The notes beneath the pieces were generated by a model. It did not search any database. It was not told the DNA's origin and saw nothing but the letters and a program-made list of their open reading frames with translations. From an uncultured Lachnospiraceae bacterium (GTDB lineage Bacteria; Bacillota; Clostridia; Lachnospirales; Lachnospiraceae): a stretch of 64,000 bases of DNA. A program made the translations under genes and the position numbers. Positions 52,878 to 62,939 of this stretch are shown here, in pieces. The first letter of the stretch is position 1. Each line of letters opens with the position of its first letter. The stretch is taken from contig CAMUYQ010000003.1 in NCBI GenBank assembly GCA_947165025.1, positions 142,379-206,378 on the forward strand. The letters are read 5' to 3'.

Positions 52878-54020
52878 ATGAGTAAAAAGATCATAGCTTT
52901 GTTCATGACGGCTTTTCTATTAATCTGTATGTGCGTACCGGTCCTTGCGGCTGAGACCGACAGCGCCGGTACGGTCTTTGCGGCGGATGAGACGGTGTCT
53001 CTTGATTCGGTACCGTTCTTCACGTCTTTTGCATGCGGACAGTCTGTCAACATCACAGATTCAAAGGCGCAGGGTTCCATTATGGCGGCGGGGCGTGATG
53101 TCAGCGTAGATTCTACCGTAGTGAACGAGAGCCTTTATATCGCCGGTGAAAAAGTTACAAGTACCGGCAATGAAGTGAGCGGAAATATATATGCTGCAGG
53201 TAATTCGATAGATATAGAAGAGTCAAGTGCCAATGGTGTGTATGCTGCAGGTAATGAGATCACTTTCGGAGGAACTTCAAAAGGATTCTGGGCTGCAGGT
53301 ACAAAGATAACTTTCTCGGGAAAGGTTGACGGTGATGTCGTTCTTGAAGGTGAAAGCGTTGAGGTTGAAAGCGGTGCCGTCGTAACCGGTGAGCTCAGGA
53401 TCGTCAGTGCCAAAGAACCTGAGGTTGCCGAGGATACAAGCATAGGTTCATACACATATGAAGAGGTTGATGAGGAGAAAGTTTCCGGATTATCTCTTAC
53501 AGGTAAGGTCAGCATCGGATCCATTATATGGAGCAAGGTTAAGAGCTGCGTTTACTGGGTCATCGCAATGGGCGTGTTCGGAGTCATTCTGTGCTGGCTG
53601 TTCAATTCCCATCTTGCAAAGGCAGCAGAGCTTATCAGGGAAAAACCCGGACTTATGATCGGAACCGGAATAATCAGCTGGTGTGCGATACCGGTGCTTG
53701 CAATATTCCTTTGCTGCAGTTATGTACTTGCTCCCGTCGGAGGAATGCTGCTTCTGGCATATGTACTCCTTAACTGTGCAGGGCTTGCATTTGCGGGCGC
53801 TTCGCTCGCAAGGCTGTTCCTTCCCAATATGAACATTTATCTTTCGGCCATTATCGGTATTGCTGTTCTCGAAGTTCTCATAATGATACCTTTTATCGGC
53901 ATTTTTATCGGCATAGTTGCAGATATGTATCTCATTGCTTATGTTGTGCAGACGATCTGGACAAGGGTTAAGAGTGAGAAGGCAGCACGTGTTGCCGTAG
54001 TTGAAGAAGAGCAGCAGTAA
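52878..54020 (+). CDS. Secreted beta-helical (bactofilin-like) domain with C-terminal membrane helices
   Basis: 380 residues. A signal peptide (1-25, cleavage near VLAAE), then a run of 15-20-residue units with alternating small and hydrophobic residues (NITDSKAQGSIMAAGRDVSV, GNIYAAGNSIDIEES, GDVVLEGESVEVESGAVVTG), a right-handed beta-helix pattern like bactofilins and polymer-forming proteins. Four transmembrane helices follow (about 220-360). Classical bactofilins lack a signal peptide and membrane helices, so this is a membrane-anchored outside version. Function unknown; envelope organisation is possible. Has its own promoter and AAAGGAGG. Confidence 0.65.
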   Translation: MSKKIIALFMTAFLLICMCVPVLAAETDSAGTVFAADETVSLDSVPFFTSFACGQSVNITDSKAQGSIMAAGRDVSVDSTVVNESLYIAGEKVTSTGNEVSGNIYAAGNSIDIEESSANGVYAAGNEITFGGTSKGFWAAGTKITFSGKVDGDVVLEGESVEVESGAVVTGELRIVSAKEPEVAEDTSIGSYTYEEVDEEKVSGLSLTGKVSIGSIIWSKVKSCVYWVIAMGVFGVILCWLFNSHLAKAAELIREKPGLMIGTGIISWCAIPVLAIFLCCSYVLAPVGGMLLLAYVLLNCAGLAFAGASLARLFLPNMNIYLSAIIGIAVLEVLIMIPFIGIFIGIVADMYLIAYVVQTIWTRVKSEKAARVAVVEEEQQ

Positions 54021-54053
54021 AAGTATAGAAGAAGTGTTTCAGGAGGGTCTGCC

Positions 54054-54254
54054 ATGTATAAGGATGTTACATTGTGCAATAACTGCGCGCATTACCTGAT
54101 CAATCCGGACGGTGTTCCGACGTGCAATAATCCCAGGGGGCTGCCGTTTCCTTCACCGACCGACTTCTGTTCAGGCGGTGAAGCATCGGGAGAGGACAGG
54201 GAAGTCAGTAATTCCGAGATATTAAAGCTTGTTTATCAGCAGAGGAGAGGGTGA
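54054..54254 (+). CDS. Small Cys-rich protein, putative metal binder
   Basis: 66 residues with LCNNCAHYL, TCNNPRG and DFCSGGE, giving four cysteines likely to bind zinc or an iron-sulfur centre. AGGAGGGTCTGCC precedes the ATG. It follows the beta-helical protein by 33 bases and is probably cotranscribed with it. No domain name recognised. Confidence 0.6.
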   Translation: MYKDVTLCNNCAHYLINPDGVPTCNNPRGLPFPSPTDFCSGGEASGEDREVSNSEILKLVYQQRRG

Positions 54255-54260
54255 TTCTGC

Positions 54261-54288
54261 TTGAATTATCCGTATTTTCTGCTATAAT
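54261..54288 (+). promoter_or_regulatory. Promoter for the chemotaxis receptor gene
   Basis: TTGAAT (54261-54266), 16 bases, TGC-TATAAT (-10 at 54283-54288). A strong extended promoter, 70 bases ahead of the ATG. Confidence 0.75.
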
Positions 54289-54298
54289 CAATACTATA

Positions 54299-54317
54299 GT
54301 CTGTCAATTCGGCAGAC
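54299..54317 (+). promoter_or_regulatory. 5' hairpin in the receptor mRNA leader
   Basis: GTCTGTC (54299-54305) pairs with GGCAGAC (54311-54317) around AATTC, within a few bases of the predicted transcription start. It likely protects the mRNA 5' end. Confidence 0.4.
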
Positions 54318-54355
54318 CGGAACTTTATTTTATGAAGGGAAAAAGGTAAATAATT

Positions 54356-56056
54356 ATGAAACTTCGTACAAAGATCATTATGATTGCAGTGTTGCCTGTT
54401 ATTGTGCTTGGTGTTTTCATTTATTTCTTCGCCAAAGTCAAGGTTACGAACAGCATGGAAGCAGAAGTGTTCAATGGACTTCACTCATCTGTCCTTGCTG
54501 TAAGGACTGCACTTGATGAGATCAATGATGAACCGTATGTTCTTGACGGTGACAATCTTATGAAGGGATCGTTCAACGTCACGACAAACACATCCATCGT
54601 TGATGATGTCAAGGCAGGAACGGGAACCGTTACAACGATATTCTTCGGAGATACCCGTTACTCCACCAGCGTAATGAAGCCCGGTACAAGCGATAGAGTG
54701 CTTTATACCCAGGCAGGCGAGAAGGTCATCAGTACCGTATTAAATGGTGGCCAGGAATACTCGGCATCTAACGTGGATATCGTAGGCAGCAAGTATTATA
54801 CATATTATGTTCCCCTTTATCAGGAAGGAACAAAGGATGTTATCGGTATGGTATTCTGCGGACGCGCCCAGGCCGATGTTGAGAGCGAGATAAGCGTTGT
54901 TACGAACAGCATTCTCATTGCAACTATCATTGCAGTGATCATTGCTTCGATCATAGCAATCTTTGTGGCGATAGCAATAGTTAATGCGATCAACAGAGGA
55001 ATCGCGATCCTCGACAAGGTATCCGAGGGTGATCTTACAGAGAAGGTTCCGGAAGACCTTATCAACCGCAAGGACGAGCTCGGAGTCATGGGCAAGTGTG
55101 TTGAGAATTTGAGGAGCAGCCTTGTTGAGATAATCACAACTCTGAAGGACAATTCAAATCTTCTGTTCGGTTCATCCACGAGACTGGATGAGGCATCAAG
55201 GGAAGCAAATGATTCGATCGGTCTTGTTAACCAGTCGATCTCCGAGATTTCCGACGGAGCTGCATCACAGGCCAATGAGACTCAGTCTGCTACCGAAAAT
55301 GTCATCCTTATGGGTAATATGGTTGAGGATACATCATCACAGCTCAGGGATCTTATCTCAATATCCGATACTATGAGGCAGGCCGGAGACAGAGCTATCG
55401 AAACACTTGATAAGCTTGATAAGATCAACAGGAGAGCATCCGATGCGATCGATCTTATATATGACCAGACCAATACAACGAACGAGTCGGTTGCACGTAT
55501 CCGTGAGGCAACGGCACTTATAACCGATATCGCTGAAGAGACCAACCTGCTGTCGCTCAATGCTTCGATCGAGGCTGCAAGAGCCGGAGAACAGGGTCGT
55601 GGATTTGCGGTAGTTGCCAACCAGATCCAGAAGCTTGCCGAGCAGTCAAATGAGAGTGCGAGCAAGATCGCTTCCATCATCACGGAACTTCTTGCTGATT
55701 CCGAGAAGAGTGTCCAGACAATGGATGAAGTACGTCAGATCATGGAAGAGCAGAATGAAGACGTTAAGAAGACTCAGGAAGCTTTTGAGGATGTGCGTTC
55801 AGGTATCGATCAGACAACGAGCGGTATGGGAACGATCTCACAGAAGACCGAGAGTCTTGATTCCGCAAGGGTATCTGTTGTCGACATAGTACAGAACCTG
55901 ACTGCGATCGCCGAAGAAAATGCGGCAAGCACGCAGCAGACAAGTGCGAATGCAAACGAATTCTCAAGCCTTGTCGGCAATATCAAGGATGAAACCGTTA
56001 CTCTTAAAGAGATCGCCGAAGGCATCGATAAGAGTGTCGGAGTATTCCAGCTTTAA
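54356..56056 (+). CDS. Methyl-accepting chemotaxis protein with single Cache domain
   Basis: 566 residues. Transmembrane helix 1 (8-28), extracellular single-Cache-type sensor (30-180; [37 protein letters not shown]-like ends), transmembrane helix 2 (about 185-208), HAMP (210-265) and the MCP signalling domain with the conserved tip [20 protein letters not shown] and [16 protein letters not shown]. It would bind a small ligand outside and control CheA. No che or motility genes are in this window. AGGGAAAAAGGT is upstream of the ATG, and a strong terminator follows. Confidence 0.92.
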   Translation: MKLRTKIIMIAVLPVIVLGVFIYFFAKVKVTNSMEAEVFNGLHSSVLAVRTALDEINDEPYVLDGDNLMKGSFNVTTNTSIVDDVKAGTGTVTTIFFGDTRYSTSVMKPGTSDRVLYTQAGEKVISTVLNGGQEYSASNVDIVGSKYYTYYVPLYQEGTKDVIGMVFCGRAQADVESEISVVTNSILIATIIAVIIASIIAIFVAIAIVNAINRGIAILDKVSEGDLTEKVPEDLINRKDELGVMGKCVENLRSSLVEIITTLKDNSNLLFGSSTRLDEASREANDSIGLVNQSISEISDGAASQANETQSATENVILMGNMVEDTSSQLRDLISISDTMRQAGDRAIETLDKLDKINRRASDAIDLIYDQTNTTNESVARIREATALITDIAEETNLLSLNASIEAARAGEQGRGFAVVANQIQKLAEQSNESASKIASIITELLADSEKSVQTMDEVRQIMEEQNEDVKKTQEAFEDVRSGIDQTTSGMGTISQKTESLDSARVSVVDIVQNLTAIAEENAASTQQTSANANEFSSLVGNIKDETVTLKEIAEGIDKSVGVFQL

Positions 56057-56081
56057 TGAAAAGGCAGTGCATATGATTTTT

Positions 56082-56121
56082 GCAGGAAAGCGGTATTGTC
56101 GCCGCTTTCCTGCTTGATTGT
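56082..56121 (+). terminator. Terminator after the chemotaxis receptor gene
   Basis: Perfect 12-bp stem, arms 56082-56093 and 56102-56113, loop TATTGTCG, then TTGATTGTT. The T run is imperfect. Confidence 0.75.
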
Positions 56122-56136
56122 TAAGAGGTAATCACA

Positions 56137-56700
56137 GTGGCCACAAGATCCATAATTGACGGATTCGCCTTTGCGGACGATGCCGACGTATCGCTTGCAT
56201 CTGCGGAGATAGAAAAGATCAAGTATATAGCGGGAAAGATGAACATGGATAATCCGCGAGGTGTTCTTGCTGTATATGACAAGCTCATTACGAGCGGGAT
56301 CTTTGTCACTCCTGTCGGATACGAATATTTAAGGACGCTGCAGGGTTACCTTTATAAATGCAAGGATATCCCTGACGACGCAGTCAAGGAGATCCCTGTC
56401 CCGGTTTCATACACAAGGGCTTTAAACCTTCGCAGCGAAGAGCGGGACGAGAAGATGTCGCAGCAGCGTGAGGCAAGGACTCTGCGCAAGACATTCAGGA
56501 ATGAATACAAGATATCGCTGATCGTAAACATCATTCTTATTATTGTTGTGATTGCGATGTTCGTGATAACGCTCCGGGCAGAGAATCCGAACATGATTAA
56601 TTACCGGACAGCCATTCTCAACCAGTACAGTGAGTGGGAACAGGAGCTCAACGAGAGGGAAGCTGCGATCAAACAGAAAGAACTTGAACTTGAAAAGTAG
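56137..56700 (+). CDS. Small membrane protein with coiled coil, unknown function
   Basis: 187 residues starting with GTG at 56137, supported by AAGAGG 7 bases upstream. N-terminal soluble region (1-125) with many charged residues, one transmembrane helix (about 128-150), then a short charged coiled coil (QEAINEREAAIKQKELELEK-type). The predicted topology is N-inside. No family recognised. It lies between the chemotaxis receptor terminator and the two-component operon. Confidence 0.55.
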   Translation: MATRSIIDGFAFADDADVSLASAEIEKIKYIAGKMNMDNPRGVLAVYDKLITSGIFVTPVGYEYLRTLQGYLYKCKDIPDDAVKEIPVPVSYTRALNLRSEERDEKMSQQREARTLRKTFRNEYKISLIVNIILIIVVIAMFVITLRAENPNMINYRTAILNQYSEWEQELNEREAAIKQKELELEK

Positions 56701-56776
56701 AATTCACAGAATTTCCATAGTTTGATGTTATATTTGCTTTCAGATGCACAGTATTCTTTTTGAGCAGGTGATGATT

Positions 56777-57451
56777 ATGGACAGGATCAAGATACTTGTA
56801 GTTGATGATGAGAGCAGGATGAGAAAGCTCGTTAAGGATTTTCTTGTTAAGAAGGACTATCTTGTAGTAGAGGCTGCGGATGGCCAGGAAGCGACTGACA
56901 TCTTTTTTGAACAGAATGATATCTCGCTTGTCATTCTGGATGTAATGATGCCTAAGATGGACGGATGGGAAGTCTTAAAGGAGATCCGTGAATACTCGAA
57001 GGTTCCGGTGATAATGCTGACCGCCAAAGGCGATGAACGCGATGAACTTAACGGATTTGAACTCGGAGTTGATGAGTACATTTCCAAACCGTTTTCGCCT
57101 AAGATCCTTGTCGCAAGAGTCGATGCACTTCTTCGCCGCAGTAATCTCATTACGGAAGAGGCGAAGATCGAAGCCGGTGGTATAGTGATCGACAAGGCCA
57201 GCCACACTGTCACGATCGACGGTAATGCTGTTGATCTGTCATTCAAGGAATTCGAACTGCTTACCTACTTTATGGAGAACAGGGGACTTGCACTTTCGAG
57301 AGAGAAGATACTGAATCATGTCTGGAATTACGATTATTTCGGCGATGCCAGAACGATTGATACACACGTCAAAAAGCTCCGCTCGAAAATGGGTGAGCGA
57401 GGCAATTACATAAAAACTATCTGGGGGATGGGATATAAGTTTGAGCTTTGA
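56777..57451 (+). CDS. OmpR/PhoB-family response regulator
   Basis: 224 residues from the ATG at 56777, where AGGTG is at the right distance; an upstream ATG at 56744 is less likely. Receiver: LVVDDES, phospho-acceptor D55 (LDVMMP), T in MLTAKG, K in SKPFSP. C-terminal winged helix (about 125-224) with the transactivation loop FKEFELLTYF, WNYDYFGDARTIDTHVKKLRSK and GMGYKFEL. It binds DNA after phosphorylation. Last 11 bases overlap the next gene's TTG start. The classical sensor kinase at 61443 is the likelier partner than the hybrid kinase that follows directly. Confidence 0.93.
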   Translation: MDRIKILVVDDESRMRKLVKDFLVKKDYLVVEAADGQEATDIFFEQNDISLVILDVMMPKMDGWEVLKEIREYSKVPVIMLTAKGDERDELNGFELGVDEYISKPFSPKILVARVDALLRRSNLITEEAKIEAGGIVIDKASHTVTIDGNAVDLSFKEFELLTYFMENRGLALSREKILNHVWNYDYFGDARTIDTHVKKLRSKMGERGNYIKTIWGMGYKFEL

Positions 57452-59996
57452 ACTGATAACCGATATTTTATCCATAATATTGAATCTTGCAGGACTGATG
57501 CTTTGTCTGTTCCTGTTCTTTGAGCATACGAGAAGAACGCTTACGCTTGCGATACTGTTCTTTCTCGGAAATCTCCTTTCCAATTACTATTGGGGTGTGT
57601 ATGAACTTATCATGGGTGACTACCCCAATGTATCATCCGTTCTTGCATACCTCGGATGGAATGTCGCATTTGCGATGCTGACTGTCATGCTTTTTGAACG
57701 TCGCCGCGAAAAGGGCATCCGGTCGATATCACCATTTGCGTTCATTCCTGTTGTTCTTAACGTTCCGCAGCTTCTTATCTATCTTCAATACGGCGGATAT
57801 TTCAACAATATCTGGCAGGTATTCTGGACGACGGCAGGTGCATGTCTGGCATTTGACGGCATTATAAGTTATGCAAAGGATAAAAGTGAGCAGAAGAGAT
57901 TCCCGTATGTTGATGTTGCGGTTATTGCTTATATTCTTTTTGAGTACATTTCATGGACGGCATCATGTTATGCATGGCCGTCTGAAGTTCTTAATCCATA
58001 CGTATATGCGATCGCCCTTTCCGGCGTATGTTATATCCTGATCCCGTTTGCATTTTCGCGCGAATACGGTGATACCGTGATTCAGACAAAGAGTATCAGC
58101 AACAGACGACTGATGAAGATGTTCAGACCGCTGTATATCGTTGTTGTCGTTGTATGCTGTGTCGGTGGATATTTCCTCGCACTCTGGACAAGAGATACTC
58201 TTGACAACGGAGTGTCACTTGCGGAGGGATCAGATCCATACAGGATCATCGCGGTTCTTCTTTTTATAGTATCAGTCATAATCGTTTCCTTCACTGTCAT
58301 GATCATCCTTGTCGTAAGCTCGGGGCAAAAATCATTCGAAGCCGAGGAATCGGAAGCCGCAAAGAGACTTGCGGTAAGAGCTAACGAAGCGAAGAGTGAG
58401 TTCCTGGCGAACATGTCGCATGAGATCAGGACTCCGATCAACGCGGTCCTCGGAATGAACGAGATGATCCTCCGTGAGAGTCTTCAGGCAAGAGATGATC
58501 TTCCCGAAGCGAGAGATGAGATCAAAAGCGTCTTTTCCGAGATATGCAATTTCTCCGGAAACATCGACAGTGCCGGAAAGAGTCTTTTGTCGATAATAAA
58601 TGACATTCTTGATTTTTCAAAGATCGAAGCAGGTAAGCTTGAGATAGTTGATAACGATTATCAGTTAAGCTCGATCTTAAATGACGTGAGCAACATGATC
58701 GTGTTCAAGGCCAAGAGCAAGGGCCTTGAATATGATGTGGATGTTGATGAATCGATCCCCGATATTCTTCGCGGAGATGAGATCAGGATACGCCAGATAG
58801 TCACCAATCTCCTGAACAATGCCGTAAAGTATACGGAAAAAGGAAAGGTCGTCCTGTCCGTTTCTGAAAAGAAGATCGAAGACGCATCGGGTGATGATAT
58901 TACATCACTCATCATCTCGGTCAAGGATACCGGAATGGGTATCAAGGAAGAGGACAAAGACCGTCTGTTCAAGAAGTTTGAGAGAATGGATCTTGAAAAG
59001 AACAGTACCATCGAAGGTACCGGTCTGGGCCTTGCGATAACCGGAAGCCTTATCGATATGATGGGCGGAACTGTCGAAGTGGATACCGAGTACGGAAAGG
59101 GATCCACGTTCACCGCAGTCATCCCACAGAAGGTTATATCCGAAGAAGCGATCGGCGACTTCAGGGAGAAGTTCAAAAAGAGCATCAGTGAGATGAAGGC
59201 CGAGAAGGAACCGTTTAAGGCTGAGAACGCAACGATACTCGTTGTTGATGATACGCCGATGAACCTTATGGTTGTAAAGGGACTCCTTAAGGATACGAAG
59301 ATCAATATCGAAACCGCTTCCGGCGGTGAGGAATCGATAAGAATGTGTTCCGAAAAGAAATACGATCTTATCCTTATGGATCAGCGTATGCCCGAGATGG
59401 ACGGTATTACCGCGATGCACAGGATAAGGCAAGACGTTCGCGGAATGAATGTATCAACGCCCTGTATATGTCTGACGGCTGATGCTGTTGCGGGTGCAAA
59501 GGACAGATATATATCCGAAGGATTTGATGATTATCTTACAAAACCGATAGACAGCAAGGACCTTAACAGGAAGCTCATGGATTTCATCCCGAAGGATAAG
59601 GTTCAGTTATCCGGGGACGGAAGCGGAATGAATACTTCTGTGCCGGAAACCGAAAAGGCAAAGAGAACACCGCTTGTTGATCGTGAAGAAGGAATTAAGC
59701 TCAGCGGCGGAAACGAGAGCCTTTATGAGATGCTTCTTACGGAATTTAAGGATGAGGCTGAGCATAAGATAAAGCTTCTTGACAAATGTTATACGGAAAA
59801 GGACTGGGAAACGTACGGTGCGTATATCCACTCCGTCAAGAGCACTTCGAAGATGATCGGAGCGTTCAGACTGTCGGAACTTGCCGCAAAGCTTGAGCAG
59901 GCGGCTGACAACGGCAGGACTGAAATAATAGACAGAGATCACGATTTCATGAGAAGAATGGTTCGTGATGTAATAGACTATATTAGGGAGATGTGA
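57441..59996 (+). CDS. Hybrid sensor histidine kinase with seven-TM sensor, receiver and HPt
   Basis: 851 residues, start TTG at 57441 inside the response regulator's last codons, with GGGAT upstream; the first helix begins within 10 residues, so a later start would break it. About seven transmembrane helices (10-285), then a coiled linker, H327 (NMSHEIRTP), HATPase boxes LLNNAVKY, KDTGMGI and GTGLGLA, a receiver with D647 (LMDQRMP) and an HPt with H797 (YIHSVKSTSKMIGA). A short stretch DEIKSVFSEICNFSG between helices I and II of HisKA looks like an insertion. Signals probably end in a separate regulator not identified here. Confidence 0.86.
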   Translation: MSFELITDILSIILNLAGLMLCLFLFFEHTRRTLTLAILFFLGNLLSNYYWGVYELIMGDYPNVSSVLAYLGWNVAFAMLTVMLFERRREKGIRSISPFAFIPVVLNVPQLLIYLQYGGYFNNIWQVFWTTAGACLAFDGIISYAKDKSEQKRFPYVDVAVIAYILFEYISWTASCYAWPSEVLNPYVYAIALSGVCYILIPFAFSREYGDTVIQTKSISNRRLMKMFRPLYIVVVVVCCVGGYFLALWTRDTLDNGVSLAEGSDPYRIIAVLLFIVSVIIVSFTVMIILVVSSGQKSFEAEESEAAKRLAVRANEAKSEFLANMSHEIRTPINAVLGMNEMILRESLQARDDLPEARDEIKSVFSEICNFSGNIDSAGKSLLSIINDILDFSKIEAGKLEIVDNDYQLSSILNDVSNMIVFKAKSKGLEYDVDVDESIPDILRGDEIRIRQIVTNLLNNAVKYTEKGKVVLSVSEKKIEDASGDDITSLIISVKDTGMGIKEEDKDRLFKKFERMDLEKNSTIEGTGLGLAITGSLIDMMGGTVEVDTEYGKGSTFTAVIPQKVISEEAIGDFREKFKKSISEMKAEKEPFKAENATILVVDDTPMNLMVVKGLLKDTKINIETASGGEESIRMCSEKKYDLILMDQRMPEMDGITAMHRIRQDVRGMNVSTPCICLTADAVAGAKDRYISEGFDDYLTKPIDSKDLNRKLMDFIPKDKVQLSGDGSGMNTSVPETEKAKRTPLVDREEGIKLSGGNESLYEMLLTEFKDEAEHKIKLLDKCYTEKDWETYGAYIHSVKSTSKMIGAFRLSELAAKLEQAADNGRTEIIDRDHDFMRRMVRDVIDYIREM

Positions 59997-60001
59997 TCAT
60001 C

Positions 60002-61441
60002 ATGGATCAGAGAATTGCTGAACTTAATCCGCAGAAGGTTTTTGGTTTTTTTGAAGAACTTACAAAGATACCGCGCGGCTCCGGAAACGAAAAAGGGATC
60101 AGTGATCATCTTGTGAACTTCGCAAACGAGCGCGGCCTGATCGCTTATCAGGACGAGCTTATGAACGTCACTATATTAAAGCCTGCAACAGCCGGAATGG
60201 AAGTGAAACCGACGGTAATTCTTCAGGCGCACATGGACATGGTATGTCAGAAGGAAGATGATGTATCTGTCGATCTTACAAAGGATCCTGTTGAGGCATA
60301 TGTGGACGGTGATCTCATAAAGGCTAAAGGAACAACACTCGGTGCTGATGACGGTATCGGTGTTGCACTCATCCTTGCAATACTTGACAGCGATGATATA
60401 TCACATCCGATGATAGAAGCTTTGTTTACTGCCGATGAGGAGATCGGTCTTCAGGGAGTGCGTGGTTATGACTGTTCAAGACTGAAGGGAACAAGACTGA
60501 TCAACCTTGATTCGGAAGAAGAGAACACCATCACGATCGGATGCGCCGGCGGCTCGACATGTGATATTTCATCTAAGTGTAAGACGACAAAGGTGGAAGG
60601 AAATATTTATGATATTGCGATAACAGATCTGACCGGAGGTCATTCCGGCACGGATATACATCTCGGAAGAGCAAATGCAAATGTACTGATGGGGCGATTT
60701 CTTTCACTTGCCGCTTCACAGGTTGAACTAAACCTTTCCACATATGAAGGCGGGACGAGAGATAATGTTATCTGTTCATCTGCAAAGGCAACCGTTGTTG
60801 TCAGAAAGAAACAGGGCAAAGCTTTCGAAAAGCTCATAAAATCATTCGGCGAGGATATCATGGCCGAGTATGGAAGGACCGATCCGGATTTTGTGATCAA
60901 ATGCAAGGACAAAGGAAAAGGCAAACTCGAAGTTATGTCAACTAAAAGCCTTGCCGGCTTTGTTTTTCTTCTTAACGTACTTCCGAACGGTGTTACAAAG
61001 ACAAGCCAGATCTCGCCAATGGTAGAGACCAGCTCCAACATAGGTGTAGTTACAGCAAAACCGAAGAACTATAAGATCTGTATCAGCTTAAGGAGTAACC
61101 GTGATGCGTCGCTTGAATGGATGACGCAAAAGGTCACGATGATCGCGAATGCGATCGGAGCAGATATCAACATCCGTGCGGGCTATCCTGCATGGGAAAG
61201 CAGACAGTCCGATTTTGCCGATAAGGCAAAGGCTCTTTATGAGAGAATGTTCGACCGCAGTATCATGATCGTGAGCGTTCACGCGGGACTCGAATGTGCT
61301 CTTCTTGCCCAAAAGATCAAGGACATAGATGCGATATCGATAGGTCCTTACATAAAAAATGCACACACGCCAAAGGAAAGTCTTTCCGTATCAAGTACCG
61401 GGCGGATATGGGAATTCCTCAAGGAGCTTCTGAAAATTTAA
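60002..61441 (+). CDS. pepD: Cytosol non-specific / aminoacyl-histidine dipeptidase
   Basis: 479 residues from the ATG at 60002 (GGGAG 11 bases upstream; a GTG at 59993 is also open). M20-family dinuclear zinc peptidase: HMDMVCQ with the first ligand, GADDGIG, TADEEIG and the late PYIKNAHTPKESLSV with the final His. It hydrolyses dipeptides such as Xaa-His in the cytoplasm. It lies between two kinases in an operon, which is odd for a housekeeping dipeptidase and may supply peptide-derived amino acids or a signal. Confidence 0.92.
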   Translation: MDQRIAELNPQKVFGFFEELTKIPRGSGNEKGISDHLVNFANERGLIAYQDELMNVTILKPATAGMEVKPTVILQAHMDMVCQKEDDVSVDLTKDPVEAYVDGDLIKAKGTTLGADDGIGVALILAILDSDDISHPMIEALFTADEEIGLQGVRGYDCSRLKGTRLINLDSEEENTITIGCAGGSTCDISSKCKTTKVEGNIYDIAITDLTGGHSGTDIHLGRANANVLMGRFLSLAASQVELNLSTYEGGTRDNVICSSAKATVVVRKKQGKAFEKLIKSFGEDIMAEYGRTDPDFVIKCKDKGKGKLEVMSTKSLAGFVFLLNVLPNGVTKTSQISPMVETSSNIGVVTAKPKNYKICISLRSNRDASLEWMTQKVTMIANAIGADINIRAGYPAWESRQSDFADKAKALYERMFDRSIMIVSVHAGLECALLAQKIKDIDAISIGPYIKNAHTPKESLSVSSTGRIWEFLKELLKI

Positions 61442-61442
61442 A

Positions 61443-62927
61443 ATGATACGCTTCCTTAAAAAATCCATAAACAGGGAATATACTATAGTTTTCGGCCTTT
61501 TGCTCAGCGTATGTATCCTTCTCATCAGCGTGGTCAACATGCTGACTCTTCCGAGAGCTTACATGTACAACAAGCAGAAGGTTCTTTTGTCATGTTACGA
61601 TGACATCAACAAAGCAGTATCCCAGGGTGATATCACATCTTCATCATTTGATGAATCGTTAAAGAGGATATCGGCGATCAACAACATAGATGTACTTGTC
61701 ATTGATGCAGATAAGACGATCGTAAAATCAACCGGACCGGACTCGTCTCTGATGACAAAGCGTCTTCTTGATTTTGTGTTCGGAGGTGCCGAAAATGTTG
61801 ATCCTATATTTGAGGCCGGAAAGATCAAGATACAAAGTACGACTGATCCGCGAGAGCATATAGAGTATCTTGAACTTTGGGGCGCGCTTGACAGCGGTGA
61901 TTTTGCGCTCCTGCGCACTCCCGTGCAGAGCATAAGGGAAGCTTCAGAACTTGCAAACACCATGTTCGTAAGGTTCGGAGTGATCGCCATAATCGCGGGG
62001 ATCCTTCTCGTGTTCATAGCAACGACCAGGATCACAAAACCGATAAAAAAGATCGTGGGCATTTCCGAAAAAATGACGCGCCTTGATTTTTCCGAAAAGT
62101 ATGTAAGTAAAACGGACAATGAAGTCGATACTCTCGGAGAACACATGAACCGTCTGTCGGATAAGCTTGAGAGTACGATACTTGAACTGAAAAGTGCAAA
62201 CGCCAAACTTCAGAACGATATCGAGAAGAAGACTGAGATCGATGAGATGAGAAAGGAATTCCTTTCGAATGTTTCTCATGAACTGAAGACCCCTATCGCG
62301 CTTATTCAGGGATATGCGGAAGGACTTAAGGACTGCGTAAACGATGATCCCGAAAGCCGTGATTTTTACTGTGATGTCATTACGGATGAAGCAGCGAAGA
62401 TGAACAGGATGGTAAAGAACCTTCTGAATCTTAACGAACTTGAAAACGGAGACGGAAAGGTTGAGATAGAACATTTCGATCTGATCGAGCTGATCGGAAA
62501 CTGTGCCGGATCGATGGATATACTGATAAAACAGAATGATATCAAGCTTATCATGCCGGAAGAGGGATCAGTCAATGTATGGGCAGATGAGTTCAAGACG
62601 GAGCAGGTCCTTACAAACTATCTTTCAAATGCGATCCATTATGCGGCCGGTGATAAGACGATTAAGATAACCGTTACAAGACATGAGGATGTTGTTCGTG
62701 TCGGTGTATTTAATTCCGGAGATAACATTCCCGAAGAGATCATCCCCGATCTCTGGACCAAGTTCTACAAGGCGGATAAAGCAAGAACACGCGAATACGG
62801 CGGGAGCGGTATAGGACTTTCGATCGTTAAGGCGTGTATGGATGCGATGGGGAAATCGTACGGTGTTGAGAACCTTGATGACGGTGTCAACTTCTGGTTC
62901 GAACTTGACGGAAGTAACTCCTTATAG
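61443..62927 (+). CDS. Classical sensor histidine kinase
   Basis: 494 residues. Transmembrane helices at about 14-36 and 172-198 flank an extracellular domain (38-170). HAMP (about 200-252), HisKA with H279 (SNVSHELKTP), HATPase_c with YLSNAIHY, DNIPEE and GGSGIGLS. No receiver or HPt, so it needs an external response regulator. The OmpR-type regulator at 56777, four genes upstream in the same operon, is the best candidate. Starts one base after the pepD stop. Confidence 0.9.
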   Translation: MIRFLKKSINREYTIVFGLLLSVCILLISVVNMLTLPRAYMYNKQKVLLSCYDDINKAVSQGDITSSSFDESLKRISAINNIDVLVIDADKTIVKSTGPDSSLMTKRLLDFVFGGAENVDPIFEAGKIKIQSTTDPREHIEYLELWGALDSGDFALLRTPVQSIREASELANTMFVRFGVIAIIAGILLVFIATTRITKPIKKIVGISEKMTRLDFSEKYVSKTDNEVDTLGEHMNRLSDKLESTILELKSANAKLQNDIEKKTEIDEMRKEFLSNVSHELKTPIALIQGYAEGLKDCVNDDPESRDFYCDVITDEAAKMNRMVKNLLNLNELENGDGKVEIEHFDLIELIGNCAGSMDILIKQNDIKLIMPEEGSVNVWADEFKTEQVLTNYLSNAIHYAAGDKTIKITVTRHEDVVRVGVFNSGDNIPEEIIPDLWTKFYKADKARTREYGGSGIGLSIVKACMDAMGKSYGVENLDDGVNFWFELDGSNSL

Positions 62928-62939
62928 TAAAACAGACAT

